Source: Cepaea nemoralis (Eukaryota > Mollusca > Gastropoda > Stylommatophora > Helicidae). Taken from it: DNA of 64,000 nt. The stretch covers positions 145,001 through 209,000 of the forward strand of contig JACEFZ010011666.1 of assembly GCA_014155875.1 (NCBI GenBank), given 5' to 3'. A program made the position numbers and the translations under genes. Below the pieces are notes generated by a model. It was not told where the DNA came from and made no database searches. It saw nothing but the letters and a program-made list of their open reading frames with translations. Positions 31,185 to 42,150 of the stretch are shown piece after piece (the stretch's first letter is position 1; each line of letters opens with the position of its first letter).

Positions 31185-31790
31185 TGAGTTGAGTTAAGAA
31201 CCGACATCACTGCACTCAGGACATTATCATACGTGCTTAGGCCCCTCGTTCAACAGCCAGCGAAGAGTCATACTACTAATCGTTCCCACCGCCATCTGAT
31301 TAAAAGTTCTCCTTGTCTTCCCTCTTAGTTTTGAGATTCTTCCAGAACCCCTGCCGATCCCCCGCAATCTCATTCTTTCCACATATGGGTTCTCAATCTG
31401 TTCCTCAACGACCACCTCCCCCTTGTCCATAGGCAAGATATCACCAAGAGGTGCATTCCCTGCTAGCCTATCAGCCTGTTCATTCCCCCGTAAACCCGCA
31501 TGGCCAGGGCAAAATATCCATACAATTCTCACAATCTGTGACCTCTGAAGCGACGAGAGCCATTCCACACGAAACATTTCTTTCTCCACCTTGCTAAGGA
31601 TATTCTTTGAATCCGTAATGAACACAACGTGTGTTGCAGTAGTCTCCTCTAGCCACCGGAATGCCGCTGTTACTGCCTTCACCTCCATTCTCATGCAAGA
31701 GGTCGTAGTCTCATATGCCAGGCTCTCATTTTTCGAGACTCGTCCACGGGAATATCGATACATGATGCCCATAAGCCGACACTCTCCCGC
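31185..31790 (-). pseudogene. LINE RNase H domain fragment
   Basis: The minus frame 31772-31227 (181 codons, intact) encodes a type-1 RNase H domain. MEVKAVTAAFRWLE gives the second acidic residue, VVFITDSKNIL the third Asp, and WIFCPGHAGLRGNEQADRLA the C-terminal HAGxxGNExAD signature. The first catalytic Asp, in a YTDGS-like strand, should lie just upstream but is absent, so the domain is N-terminally cut. In LINEs of the I, Tad and related clades this domain follows the RT and removes RNA from the hybrid. The downstream end is a short (CAACT)n tail near 31180-31195 in minus sense. Confidence 0.85.
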
Positions 31791-31999
31791 TCTTTTACTT
31801 CACCTCGACACAGCAAGGTACAGGAGGAACGTGATGAGATTAAATGATATGAGATGCGGGGACTGAAAACAATTATACATGTAGTGCATTATTTTTTTCC
31901 TTTCAGTGCAGTGGCTTTATTTATGAAACCTCTGTTATTACTTTCCGAGCCACCGCTGTGGTAAAATAGTCCCAGGAATATGATCTAAGCGAACTGAAA
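31790..31999. other. Short repeat fragment
   Basis: 31926-31970 (CTGTTATTACTTTCCGAGCC and onward) closely matches 28863-28905, just ahead of LINE-E. It is therefore a piece of an interspersed repeat; the family is unknown. Confidence 0.6.
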
Positions 32000-32275
32000 C
32001 ACATTTATACATGCCTGGATTATTTTCGCCTGCTTTGACTTCGAGCGTGGTCAACACTGGACCTATGTCTGCATGTGGGCCAGCTTTCCCTATTACCAGG
32101 GTCCTTCGCCATCAGCTGAATCCACTTCAGCTTCTGAGGTACTTGTAATTTACGTCCCCATGTCAAGGACTAAAAGGTTAGTCCATCTGACCGATGTAGG
32201 GTTGAACCCGCTACCTCACCATCCGCCCACTGGAAGATCAAGAGGAAGCTGCTTATCCATTCGGCCATTACATGT
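32000..32275 (-). mobile_element. Second tRNA-like SINE (minus strand)
   Basis: The minus strand reads a tRNA-like head: an A box TGGCCGAATGGATAAGC (about 32252-32268) and a B box with GGGTTCAACCC (about 32199-32209). The spacing suits a Ser- or Leu-type long variable arm. The body runs to about 32000. It is a different family from 27675. It ends about 20 bp upstream of the exon acceptor at 32296. Confidence 0.6.
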
Positions 32276-32296
32276 CACATATAATATACTCACCAG

Positions 32297-32413
32297 ATGC
32301 TTGCTGTTTTCTTGGAGATAGATATGAACATGGGCATATCTTCACCATTTCTGGACCACAAAGTTGTTTCAAGTACAGATGTGATCAGGGAAATGTCACC
32401 TTAATAGAAGAGG
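32297..32413 (+). CDS. Cysteine-rich module exon 5, phase 1-1
   Basis: 117-bp exon: acceptor TATACTCACCAG, donor G|GTAAAT. It encodes C-C-FLGDRYEHGH, a 9-residue stretch, then C-FKYR-C-DQGNVTLIEE. The C-x3-G-D-x-Y-x2-G spacing with C-x4-C is the one with the most obvious von Willebrand C or single-VWC look (Cys, Gly-x-x-Tyr, Gly, Cys, Cys). The second cysteine of the sister exons is Tyr here, and an extra Cys precedes. NVT is a glycosylation sequon. The same phase as the others marks it as part of the same gene, though its sequence is much more distant than exons 1-4 are from each other. Confidence 0.78.
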
Positions 32414-32429
32414 GTAAATGGGTTGTTCT

Positions 32430-32840
32430 ATTAACTTTTGCTTTCGTTCATCATCAACAACATCAGCATCATCATCCGCATCATCAATATCATCATCATC
32501 TTCAAATGTTGCCGACAAGCGTCGTGGGAGTGAAATAGTTGACGTATAAGCACCATGTGTGACACTGGATAATGTCATACTGTGTAATCGTACACCACCT
32601 TTAATATCATCAATCCATTTATTATCGGTCATTTCGCGGACATTGATATATTGTATTGTTTCAGTAAATGTGGTAGTCGACATATACGCAGACTTGCATT
32701 TTGCCATTTGATTTCGATTGATGTGACTATTCCGCCATCAACTATGATCACAATACCTAAATATTTAAATTCTGGAACTTGTGTCAGAGGTGTACAGTGT
32801 ATCTGTATATTTTCTTGACCATGAGACATGCATTACTTCG
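32430..32840 (-). pseudogene. LINE C-terminal fragment with GAT-type tail
   Basis: Minus reading from 32829: IQIHCTPLTQVPEFKYLGIV (thumb motif YLG), then DGGIVTSIEIKWQNAS. Further on, an Asp-rich stretch encoded by GAT repeats (about 32445-32510) is the LINE tail. The tail ends only about 30 bp after the exon 5 donor. Confidence 0.75.
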
Positions 32841-33147
32841 GCACATGGACCTTACCGTTCCCTAACATGTGGGATAGGCATTTGAACCGTTAATCACTAG
32901 AGTGTTTATGCTTCTAGCTACGGGTTGCAGTTGCATTTTCCTCATGTTGGACTGGTAGTGTATGGTTCCGTCGCCTTGCTACTTGATTTGAGAGCGTGGC
33001 GCGAACTGTGAGTGTGAATTTCGTTTGGAATGTTATTACTTCTGTCCGCGGTTGTTGTAGTGTGAACTGTATGTTTCGGAACAATAGGCGTCGGGCCTGT
33101 CATTTTAATTGACTGGAATTGCTTTTTCAGTTCAGAGTGATTTTATC
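32841..33147. other. Gene-free stretch
   Basis: Nothing recognisable; no long frame in any direction. Confidence 0.5.
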
Positions 33148-33290
33148 GGAGACTCATGGGGGTCGTCGCTGGAGCTACAGTGTTAGTAGGTTTGTGCGTT
33201 TACATTCCAGCGGGCGTCCCTGCGAAAGGGTCCGAGCCATATACGATAAATCCCGGCAAACATGAAGTCTATCCTCTCGACGCTTAACTT
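33148..33290 (+). mobile_element. SINE body, second copy of the 27675 family
   Basis: GGAGACTCATGGGGGTCGTC, AAGGGTCCGAGCCATATACG and TGAAGTC-ATCCTCTCGAC match 27779-27905 in order. The tRNA-like head with A and B boxes is missing or too decayed to see. This is a 5'-truncated copy. Confidence 0.75.
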
Positions 33291-34010
33291 GTAACGGATA
33301 ATGTGTGGCCGACTTGTTTTCTTAGTGACTGCCGCTTCCATTGACAGTGAACTGTATTTTACGTGGAGGGTTTTTGTGTTGGCATACTGACGGTGGTATT
33401 ATGCACAGTGTACCTGTGCGGGCTGTTGGCTTGACGAGACTCCTGTCTGTTCCACTTTTCACATAGGTCAGTTAGGAGTATTTAGTGTGGTACTCACTGG
33501 CACAGAAACGGAGCATAATGGGGACGACCCGATGCCGCGAAGTTAGAACCGCGACTAACTAATTAACTAACTTCGGACATATACGATGATGTTTGTCCAT
33601 GAAGAATGATGTTGACCATTCATTTCATGCAGTGAGGTTGAAAGTTCGGAGTCGTGAGTCGGTTTGGTTCGAAATGTTGTTTGACAGTGTGGACAAAGAA
33701 TGCTTGACGTTCCAGGAGAAGGATCTCCTGCAGTGGTTTTTTGTTATTGTTTGTTTGTTTCTGTTTGTGTTGTGTGTTGTTTGTACATCCCTTTTTTCAC
33801 AGCTCTTGCAGTCCTGTTGGCTTTACAAGTGACTACACACTTTCGTAATGATGAACACCACGAATTTCGGACTTTGGCAACAGTCTCTCAAGTGTTGTGA
33901 TCATTTCCACCATTTTTTATTGAGATTTTCAGTCTTTAAAGCGTTTCCTCTGGTCGCCTTTGGAGCGTTTACTAAAACGTAGCTCGCCGAAAAAAATGTC
34001 TTAGGGATTA
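33291..34010. other. Unassigned stretch
   Basis: A 79-codon plus frame (33593-33832) has a hydrophobic run near its end, but no family resemblance and no splice context. I do not call it a gene. Confidence 0.4.
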
Positions 34011-34014
34011 TGTG

Positions 34015-36735
34015 ATCTGGCATGCAAGGCCAGCAAATTTGATTCTTCATTAGTAGAATTAGTGGATACTGGGCATGGACGCTCTTTCCAAGACTTCAGT
34101 GTCTGGCGTCTTGTCTCGTCATTTAATCTTCAATAGCTTCCTATGTCAGAGTATGTGGAAGTTGATTAACGTCCTGGAGAGTCGCTGGTAAACAGTCCAT
34201 TGTTCACAAGCACATTGCAGTGTGGATAATACGACTGCCTTGTAGACTGTTAGCTGTGTTTGCAGTTTTCACTCATTTCTGCCCCTGCCATTTTTGTACA
34301 ATCTGCCAAAGGCCGCACTGGCCGTTGGGATTCTTGCCTTCAATTCAAAATCAAGTGTTGCAGCTTGTGACACAGTGCTGCCAAGATAGGTGAATTTGTC
34401 CACAACATTTAGTCTATGACCATTCACTGTGATATTCTGTTCGTTTTGATTAATCCATGGAGCTGGCTGGACATTGCTACAGTCTTCTCCAAGTTGATAT
34501 TGAGCCCAAAGTTGGCACAGCCATGAGAGAAAGCTGAAACATTGTGTTGCATGTCTGCCTCTGAGTTGGCATAAAGGGAGCAATCGTCAGCAAGCTCTCT
34601 GACGGTCTCGCTGATAGTTTTGGTTTTAGCTTTTAGCCTTCTGAGATTGATCGTTTTTCCATCCATCCGGTAGTTGATGTCTATTCCAATGTCATTGTTT
34701 TCGAAAGCTTTGGTCAACATAGCTGAAAACATACGGCTGAACAGTGTTGATCCCAGGACACAGCCTTGCTTCACTCCATTGGTGACAGGACATGGCTCAG
34801 ATTATTCGCCATGTTCATGTACTCTTGCCTGCATACCATCATGAAATATCCGCACTATTTAGACAACCTTTAGTGGACAGCCATATTGTGCCATAATCTT
34901 CCACAGTCCTTCTACGCCGACTGTATTAAAAGCCTTCCGAAGATCAATAAAAGTGGAGAACATTTCGGAGTCCTGTTTCTGACATTTCGCTTGCAATTGC
35001 CTTGCAGCGACCTAATGCCAACAGTTCCTCTATCATTACTGAAGCCACACTGATTATCAGGAAGAAGACCTTGATCGAGATGGGCTAAGAGGTGATTAAG
35101 AAGAATTCTGGCGAATATCTTTCATCCTACTGAGAGCAAAGTGATGCCTCGGTGGTTGTCTCAGGATTGGCGGTTTCCTTTATGTTTGTAAAAGTAGAGT
35201 GTTGACGCGTCTTTGAGATATTGTGGCATTGTCTCGTCCACCCATATGTTTGTAAGGACTTGGTGAAGCTGCTCTATCAGAACCGGTAGAGCTGCGTTGT
35301 GGATCTCTACCGGGATGTTGATGGGCATCTTTGTTAATTTCCACTATGGCTGGTAAGTCAGCAATAAGACCATTAGTGGGGACTTGGGGAAGACAGTTGA
35401 TGATTTCGTCACTGATGAAAAAGGTTGCATTTAAAATGTTCCTAAAATGTTCTGCACAGCTTTGGGGGATTTCTTTTTTATAGGTGACTAGAGTACCCCC
35501 AATTGCACTTATGAAGTGATGTGGGGCCACAGACCGCTTTTAGTGAGTCGTATAAGTTTTGCAAATCATGTCTCTCAGCAAAGCCTTGCATCTCATCAGC
35601 TTTATTGCTCAGCCGCCAGAGGTTCCGCATGTGCTAGAGTCTCTGCTACATGCCTCTTAGAATATTGTTGAAGGCATCTTTTTTTGACATCAAAAATATG
35701 CCTGTTGAGAAGGTGTTTCTCAGCCAGCAGTTGGTTGATGACTTCGGAATTTTCATCGAACAAGTCTCTATGCTTTCGGAAAATGGGAGGGGAGGGGATG
35801 GATCCATGATTTATACATCAGTGTTGTAGATTGTATCCTTTAGTGCTAACCACTCTATTCCCGTGTCTTGTTTAACTGCGGCACTGGGCTGGAGGCGGTG
35901 CCCCGACATATTTACAAACGACAGCGCAGAACTTTCTTCCTATTTAGGCAGTAACATTTAGATTTTTTATTTTTTTAATTCTGTTCACTTTTCCCCTTGA
36001 GGATGTTGTGGTGGTGTGATGCGCATGCTTATTTTTGGGACAATCAGACGATAATCTGACCAAACATCTGCACCACACATGGATCTGGATGTCACTCCTC
36101 CTGACGATGGCATAGTCAATGAGGTGCCAGTGTCTCGAGCGAGGTTGCATCCACGTGCCCTATTTGTCGTTTAAAGACGGACAATTGTATTGGTAATAAG
36201 GAGTTCGTGTTCAGCACAGGTCTGTAGGAGAAGGAGCCAATTTCTGTTACAATTTCCGACTACGTGCTTACCAATAATGCCACTCCGGGAGGCGGTGTCA
36301 ATACATACTCTAGCATTGAAGTCCCAAGGAGTACAAGTCTGTCTCCTTTGGAAACAGATGTTAAGACATTGTGCAGGTCCTCGTATAACGTGCGCTTGAA
36401 TTCACTATCATTGGTCATGGCTGATGCGTGGACGCTCACAATGGTTGCATGCTTCCTTCCGTTTACCAGGGGAAACTTAATGGTCATACGCTTGTCGTTT
36501 ATAGCCTTAGAAAATCCAGCTGGTTTGCCAAAGAAGACCGACTTATGGCAAATCCACACCGGACTACGTTTTTTTTTCCCCTTTTCCTTCCACTCCAGAA
36601 GTTTGTACTTCATAGGTTTGGCCATCGCTTACAAGGCTGCAATGCCGATGTTGTACCTGCCCAACTGTCTCCGAATCAGTGCTGTTCGTCCCTCTTGGCC
36701 CGACACGCCTTCTCTATCTAGTACATTCCAAGATC
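34015..36735 (-). mobile_element. LINE-F, near full-length, decayed
   Basis: Minus LINE from endonuclease (36625) to post-RT region (about 34050). It belongs to the same broad group as LINE-A (shared RRLKAKTKT and SAFS-GC-FGL blocks) but is a different family. Its 5' edge meets the 3' end of LINE-G near 36750. Confidence 0.85.
34050..36625 (-). pseudogene. LINE-F endonuclease-reverse transcriptase
   Basis: Endonuclease: KKRSPVWICHKSVFFGKPAG and VNGRKHATIVSVHASAM. A frameshift at the GDFNARV motif (near 36320) puts its second half in another frame, then AEHELLITNT near 36210 and a DHRLI-like end near 36040. Linker: SCAEHFRNILNATF (35460). RT: SGVKQGCVLGSTLF (34760), a REL-ADDCSLYA catalytic segment (34590) with a lost residue before ADD, then FGLNINLEKT and VDKFTYLGSTVS. 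The C-terminal TPDTEVLER piece is near 34090. At least four frame changes; inactive. Confidence 0.85.
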
Positions 36736-36759
36736 CGATCGTTAAGTGAATCAATCAAT

Positions 36760-37896
36760 CAGGTAGTGTCTCCGCAATGAAGGTTTTCTGCAATAGATTT
36801 CCAACATTGTCTGTCTCTCGCCTTGACTGTACATTCTGTCAGGCTGATGTTCGTCCATCTCTTGATGTTATATTCCCACTTGTATCGTTTTCTACCTCTT
36901 GCTCGCTTGCCTTCAACCTTGCCTTCCAGTATAGATTTTTTAAGAGTATCATGTCTTTTAACGTGGCAAAAATATTTCACTTGCCTCCTCTTTATTTCTT
37001 TCACCAATTCTCTCTTCATTCTCACTTTTTCTAGGACTTATGCATTTGATTGTTTTTGTTTCCATGAAATACCACCTAATCGTCTGTATATCCACACACA
37101 TCCCCAGGGCTTCTATGCGACTTTCGAGTTGCTTGTTCAATGCCCAGGCGTCCGCGCCATACAGTAGCGTTGAATATACGTAGCATTTGACAATTCTCAT
37201 TTTTAATGCGTTATTACTCTCTCTAGATGTTAATACTGATTTCATGACGTTGAAAGCATTTTTGGCCATTCCTATTCTCTTTTTTATTTCCATTTCAATT
37301 CTGCCATCATCTGTTATTATATGTCCACGATAAGAGCAACTTGTTACTTGTTCTAGTATCTGCCCGTTTACTGTGATGTTCATTGATGACCTTTCCTTTT
37401 CACTGCTAATTATCATTTTTTTTTTTTTTTAGATGTTTATATCCAAGCCAAATTCTGCACTGTGTCTGCTTACTTCTTCCTCTAGGTCTTGAAACTCTTG
37501 CTCACTTTCTGCTAGTAACTCGGTATCGTCAGCATATCTAAGATTGTTTCTGATTCTTCCATTGATGTTGAGTCCAGGCATTTCAACTTGTTTAAAAATT
37601 CTTTCTGTGTATAGGTTGAATAGAGGTTTGGGCTCATCCCTGCTGTACACCTCTTTTTATCTCTATAGGCGACAAATAGTTATTTCCGTATCTAATGGAC
37701 ACCACTTGTTCCCAGTACAAGTTACTAATAAGTCTGATGTCCTTTCCGTCTGCTCCTATATCTTGAAGGCACGTAATTAGTCGTTCACACTGTACTCTGC
37801 CAACAGCTTTCTTGTAGTCTATAAAACAAACATATATACTTGTTTGAACTTCTATATATTTTTCAATTAACATCCTCAAACAGATAATTGGTTCTC
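36760..37896 (-). pseudogene. LINE-G RT core and C-terminal region
   Basis: In order down the minus strand: EPIICLRMLIEKYIEVQ, then CFIDYKKAVGRVQ (motif A, DYKKAF with F changed to V), SPIEIKRGVQQGC, NNLRYADDTELLA (catalytic YADD near 37530), SAEFGLDINI, QVTSCSYRGHII, YVYSTLLYGADAW, and finally KEIKRRQVKYFCHVKRHDTL with ARGRKRYKW. A poly-A run frameshift lies near 37420-37432 and one more near 37050. Confidence 0.88.
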
Positions 37897-40513
37897 TGTG
37901 TCGTAGTATTTCCTGGGGTGAGGGAAGCATACTATTACATCTTAATAACGGGATAGATGCACTCTGGGAATACAATAAATCTCAGTCTACAGACCCCACC
38001 AGCCCTTGGATTCCTGTCTCTCTCACTATCAACCGATGGACAATACCTTTTTCACCTCTCATCCAGAACAGATGACACGACTCTGGTGTCTACACATAAT
38101 GACTAGATGATATAATGTACAAGAGGATTATCAACAAGGGGAATGTTCATGAGAGAATCCTGGCCACCGCCAGGCGATAGAAGAAATGGCTATCTGGATT
38201 AGTCTCAGGCCGTCTCACTCATCACTGCACACTGGGTACGATACCACAAGGTTAAAGAGGTCACTCATCTGCACACGTAGCGTGGAATGTCTCTGCCGAG
38301 GTGTAGACTCAACTGGAATGACTAACACGTCAAGGTGGTGACTCTTAGTTGCGGTGGTACGTGATGACTAACATCCCTGTAGAAGTTCTGAAGGCCTGTC
38401 ATTCAAGCTTCACTGGTAATGGCCTGTGCTAGACAACGGTCCTAAGAAGCCACCATAACATTTACCACACAGTTAACAATGTCAAAGTTCTGGAAATAGA
38501 CTGGTGGTCTCTAATGGGATCAGGATGGGTATAACTGGGCCTATAAGCACAGAAAGTTGGCACAGTTCCAGTGGACTCTGTCACTCAAAGTCAGTACTGG
38601 TAGCTCGTGACCCTGTAATGAAGGTCACCAATGTTCCTATTACGAAATGGTAGACTGTTCCCGGAACACCAGGCCATCCTGAAATAAAGGGTAATGTAGT
38701 TCTTCTCTACCCTTTGGCTAGTGGGTCACCATGTCACAATTGCTCACAGACAAGAGGACACGATACTCGCCCGTGAGTAGCCATCATAATACTTGGGGAC
38801 TGACTGAAGATCATTTAGCGGTTGAGACGGGACTAGACTGTGGCGTAGTGACTTCCCAGCTCGTGGTGTGGTGTAGAAGCCTCACTTCACGTCACATAGG
38901 TAAGCCAGTCATTGAGCAGCTTTCACCAAGTCCTCTTCCTCTGGTCCCGTCACGTAAGTCTCTCAGAAGATAGAACCTGCCAAAGACAACACCATGTGTG
39001 AATATCGTGACACAGACTTACCCCCAGCGGTACTCGTTACCTATGTGTACTCAGCATAGGTCGGTGTCCCCATGACCCGGCCAGCAGCCTCACAGACCAG
39101 GATCCACTGCCAAAAGTGAACTAGGTCTGGGTCCTAACAATTGCTGGCTGAACCGTCCTCCGTCTCTAACCCGTCCCAAGGTAGGGCTGCGTATCTGGTC
39201 ATGGTGTCGGCGAAATAATTCTGTCCTAAAAAGACTTCTAAGGACACAATATACCAGGTTAGTAGGTTAAAAGTACCTAGAGACAGAATGGCCCTGAAGG
39301 AGGGCCGGTGACCACCGAATTCCCCTCCCTCGGAGGTAGCCCCCTCTCCCTGTTTCTATTTTATGATTACCTACTATACAACAGGTTTTCCGGAGCTCGA
39401 GCTTTGATCCAGGAATTTAATAGATGATACAGGGAAATCCCCCTGTAGCGGAAGTCCACATCCCGTTCCCTCCTCCCCTAGTTAGGGTCAGAGCATTTGG
39501 AACGGTGTTCAGCTGGCTGTGACCAGCTCTGTCGCATTCCCCAGTTTCTCCAGTGTCAACCTCTCGAGAACCAACTGCCTATCAAGATGGTGTTCCGTTA
39601 CGGCAACCCATAACATAAAGAGTAAGCGGAAAGTCCAGCAAAGCCAGTGGTCGCCACACCAAAGAATTCGAACTTCGACACCCGCAAGGTCCTTCGAATG
39701 ACCTTCGACACGTCCGGCGACCATCGCATGGGTTTTGTCTAGTTCGGCCGAGTTCCCTGATATCTCACTCGACCTATGTTCTACAACGCCTTCGCCAACT
39801 TCCGTCTGTGTCGACTACGTTAGAGTTCTAAGGCCGCCCAGGAGTGAACTCAGACTACTAACACTATTGGGCCTGTCCTAAATTTCCCTAACTACTTGTA
39901 GTGGTGATAACACGCATTCACGCACTTGTACAATTGTAATGTAAAACCAGGCCTACAATCCATCGTGTTCAACTAGCCTGCAGTGTTAAGTTAAAACACA
40001 AGCCCACAGGTTCACCCCTGACTGACCTTTGTGAGCCGGGCGGGACATGCGGTCGAACAGCTTCGGGTCAACGCGGTATCGACATACATTATTTATCTAA
40101 ATATGTTTAACGTACCTTACGACAAACTGTGCAGTCATAATTGAGGAGCTCCCGTCCCAACACTGAACGTTCTGTCAGTTTTCTTCGACAAACAGCAAGA
40201 CACTGGCTTCCTCTTTCCCATTTACGAATTAACACAGTCGTCGAAACACACCTTCTGGCTCGCAAGGCCCTATCTCAACTGAGCCTCTCTTTGTTCTGAG
40301 CAGGTTCTTGCGCATGCGTTAGCGGATCTGGTTGGGTTGAGCTTTCGTCACCCGAACAGTCTAGAAGTCAAGGGCCACCAATCGCCCTTGCGTGGGGTAC
40401 ATTAATACCTCGGTTGTATCCCTTCGACTAGATCGGCTGTTCTACTCTTACTGAAAAAGGGGAATTGGACTTTTAGGAGTTTTGCTACGTGAATTCTCAG
40501 CAGTTCCATGACA
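37897..40513. mobile_element. Non-coding repeat R, copy 2 (2.6-kb insertion)
   Basis: Inserted exactly between the RT phrases GTR (40517 side) and EPIICLRM (37896 side) of LINE-G. Ends read TGTGTCGTAG and CCATGACA, and CTC or CTCT lies on both sides as a 3-4 bp target duplication. No ORF, internal LTR pair or long terminal inverted repeat was found. TG...CA ends would suit a very long solo LTR; short GTGTC/GACAC ends could also suit a non-autonomous DNA transposon. It matches R1 (22705-25235) in patches. Confidence 0.7.
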
Positions 40514-41528
40514 CTCTGGTGCCGCTGTTTTTGCGGAACCGAAATTGTTCTTCAGCTACTTCTTCATCTATTTTATGTTGAATTCTTTCTTGTATGACCT
40601 TGAGCAGTATCTTAGTTATGTGGCTTATTAAGCTAATAGAACTGTAATCCTCACACTCAACAGCTCTTGGCATCTTAGGTAGTGTGATGAAAATGGATGT
40701 TTTCAAATCCTTGAGGATGTACCCAGCATTATATATATATCATTACATAATTCTGTGATAGTTCCAATGCCAAAGCCGGATAAGGATTTTATCATCTCTG
40801 ATGTTATCTTGTCAGGACCTGCAGCCTTTCCTTCTTTCATCTTTTTAATAACTTTTTCTTCTTCAGCCGTTAATATGTTTGGTCCATCTTGAGTATTATA
40901 CAATGTTGGTCTATTGACCCTGTTGTCCCAGAATAAATTTTCTGTGTACTCTGTCCATCTTTTTATCATGTCAGTGTTATTAATTATAATTTCTCCATTT
41001 TTTCCTCTTATACAACCGTTTCCTGTTATATTGTTTTTATTCTTTGTAAATCTTTTCATATGTTCATGTAATTCTTTCGAGTTGTGTTTTATTTCCAGAT
41101 CCCCTGTTTATTTGCAATGTTTCGACAGTCACTTTTCTTTGGCAGCTCTGCACATGTGACGTATTTCGCTATCTATTACTATATACTCAGGAGTGTTCTT
41201 TGCTTTCTTTCTTTGAGACATTTTACTCAAGATTTCATCGGTTATCCATAATTGCTTTTTCTTATTAATCTTCACTGGCAAGGTGGTATTTGCAATCTCA
41301 ATACTGGTTTTTACACTTTCCCATTTTGTATTAATTTTATCCTCGGGATTTTCACGTCGATATTGCTCCATACTTTCAATGATTAGCCCATCATATCTAT
41401 TTTTGACTTCAACTAGGTATAGTTGACTTATTTCTGGTTTTTCAATGCCGATATAACTACTTGAAGTGTCTTCCATTTCCTTTTTCCTGGGTCTTTAAGT
41501 TTTATTTGTAATTTTAAAGCTACAGGAT
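40514..41528 (-). pseudogene. LINE-G linker and RT N-terminus
   Basis: Minus reading: the KLKDPGKRK segment near 41500, MEDTSSSYIGIEKPEIS, KKKQLWITDEILSKMSQRKK (41275), then KNNITGNGCIRGKNGEIIIN (41040) and EEEKVIKKMKEGKAAGPDKI (40860), with the invariant AGPDKI of LINE RT. It ends with EDYSSISLISHITKILLKVI and EEQFRFRKNSGTR at 40517. Two frame changes. A short TA repeat lies at 40727-40740. Confidence 0.85.
41497..41528. repeat. 32-bp flanking direct repeat, left copy
   Basis: LINE-G sequence AAGTTTTATTTGTAATTT...ACAGGAT is present here and again at 50594-50625, on the other side of the Gmr1-like element. This is far longer than an ordinary LTR target duplication. Confidence 0.9.
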
Positions 41529-42150
41529 TGTCAGCAACCGATGTTTCAGGCATCATAGGATTACTTCTCTCGCACCACACAAGGAACTTGCAAGTCGTGT
41601 GAGAGGAAATGGATGATACATTTTATTGCCGTTGGCTCTTTACATTTACAACACAGTCGCTATCAAATCACACACAAAGCCACAGAATTGCCTATCACTA
41701 GTTTCCTAACCCTATTGCTAATCTCTATCTACTTGGCTACAAAAAATCTCCTATCGACACTAAACGGTGCGCTCGCTAAGAAGTCAGTCCCCCGTCTGAC
41801 TTTCCTACTCGCGTGGCTACACAGCACGCGGAAGGACCTTGTGCGTCCTTCGGCTTTTTGCGTGCTGTCACACTCAGCACGCTTATAGCAGCCGTCTCCT
41901 ATTGAGTGGCAATCCACTTCTCCGTGGCTATCACGTAGGCGTGATTCTGCCGTGACCAGAGTACTAACTATCTGGTCGATACCTCCGTGTCTCATGAGAG
42001 AACTAGTTCATAGTCCCCCTCCCTATCATCTACCCTGCCCTTATACCGGGGCACTATGTTACCTCTAATCTACTTGAGGTTGACCACTCTTCCCGGTGGT
42101 CTTCTATCTTGAGGCAGACCTCAGACCTCTATACTTCAGTCTTTGACACA
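41529..42150 (-). repeat. 3' LTR of Gmr1-like element 1
   Basis: Near-identical to 49959-50581. The noticed differences are four single-base changes and a one-base indel (CCTACTCG against CCTAACTCG). Confidence 0.95.

Noticed and set aside
36264..36749. 161-codon plus-strand frame
   Set aside because: Antisense shadow of the LINE-F endonuclease, whose motifs are on the minus strand.
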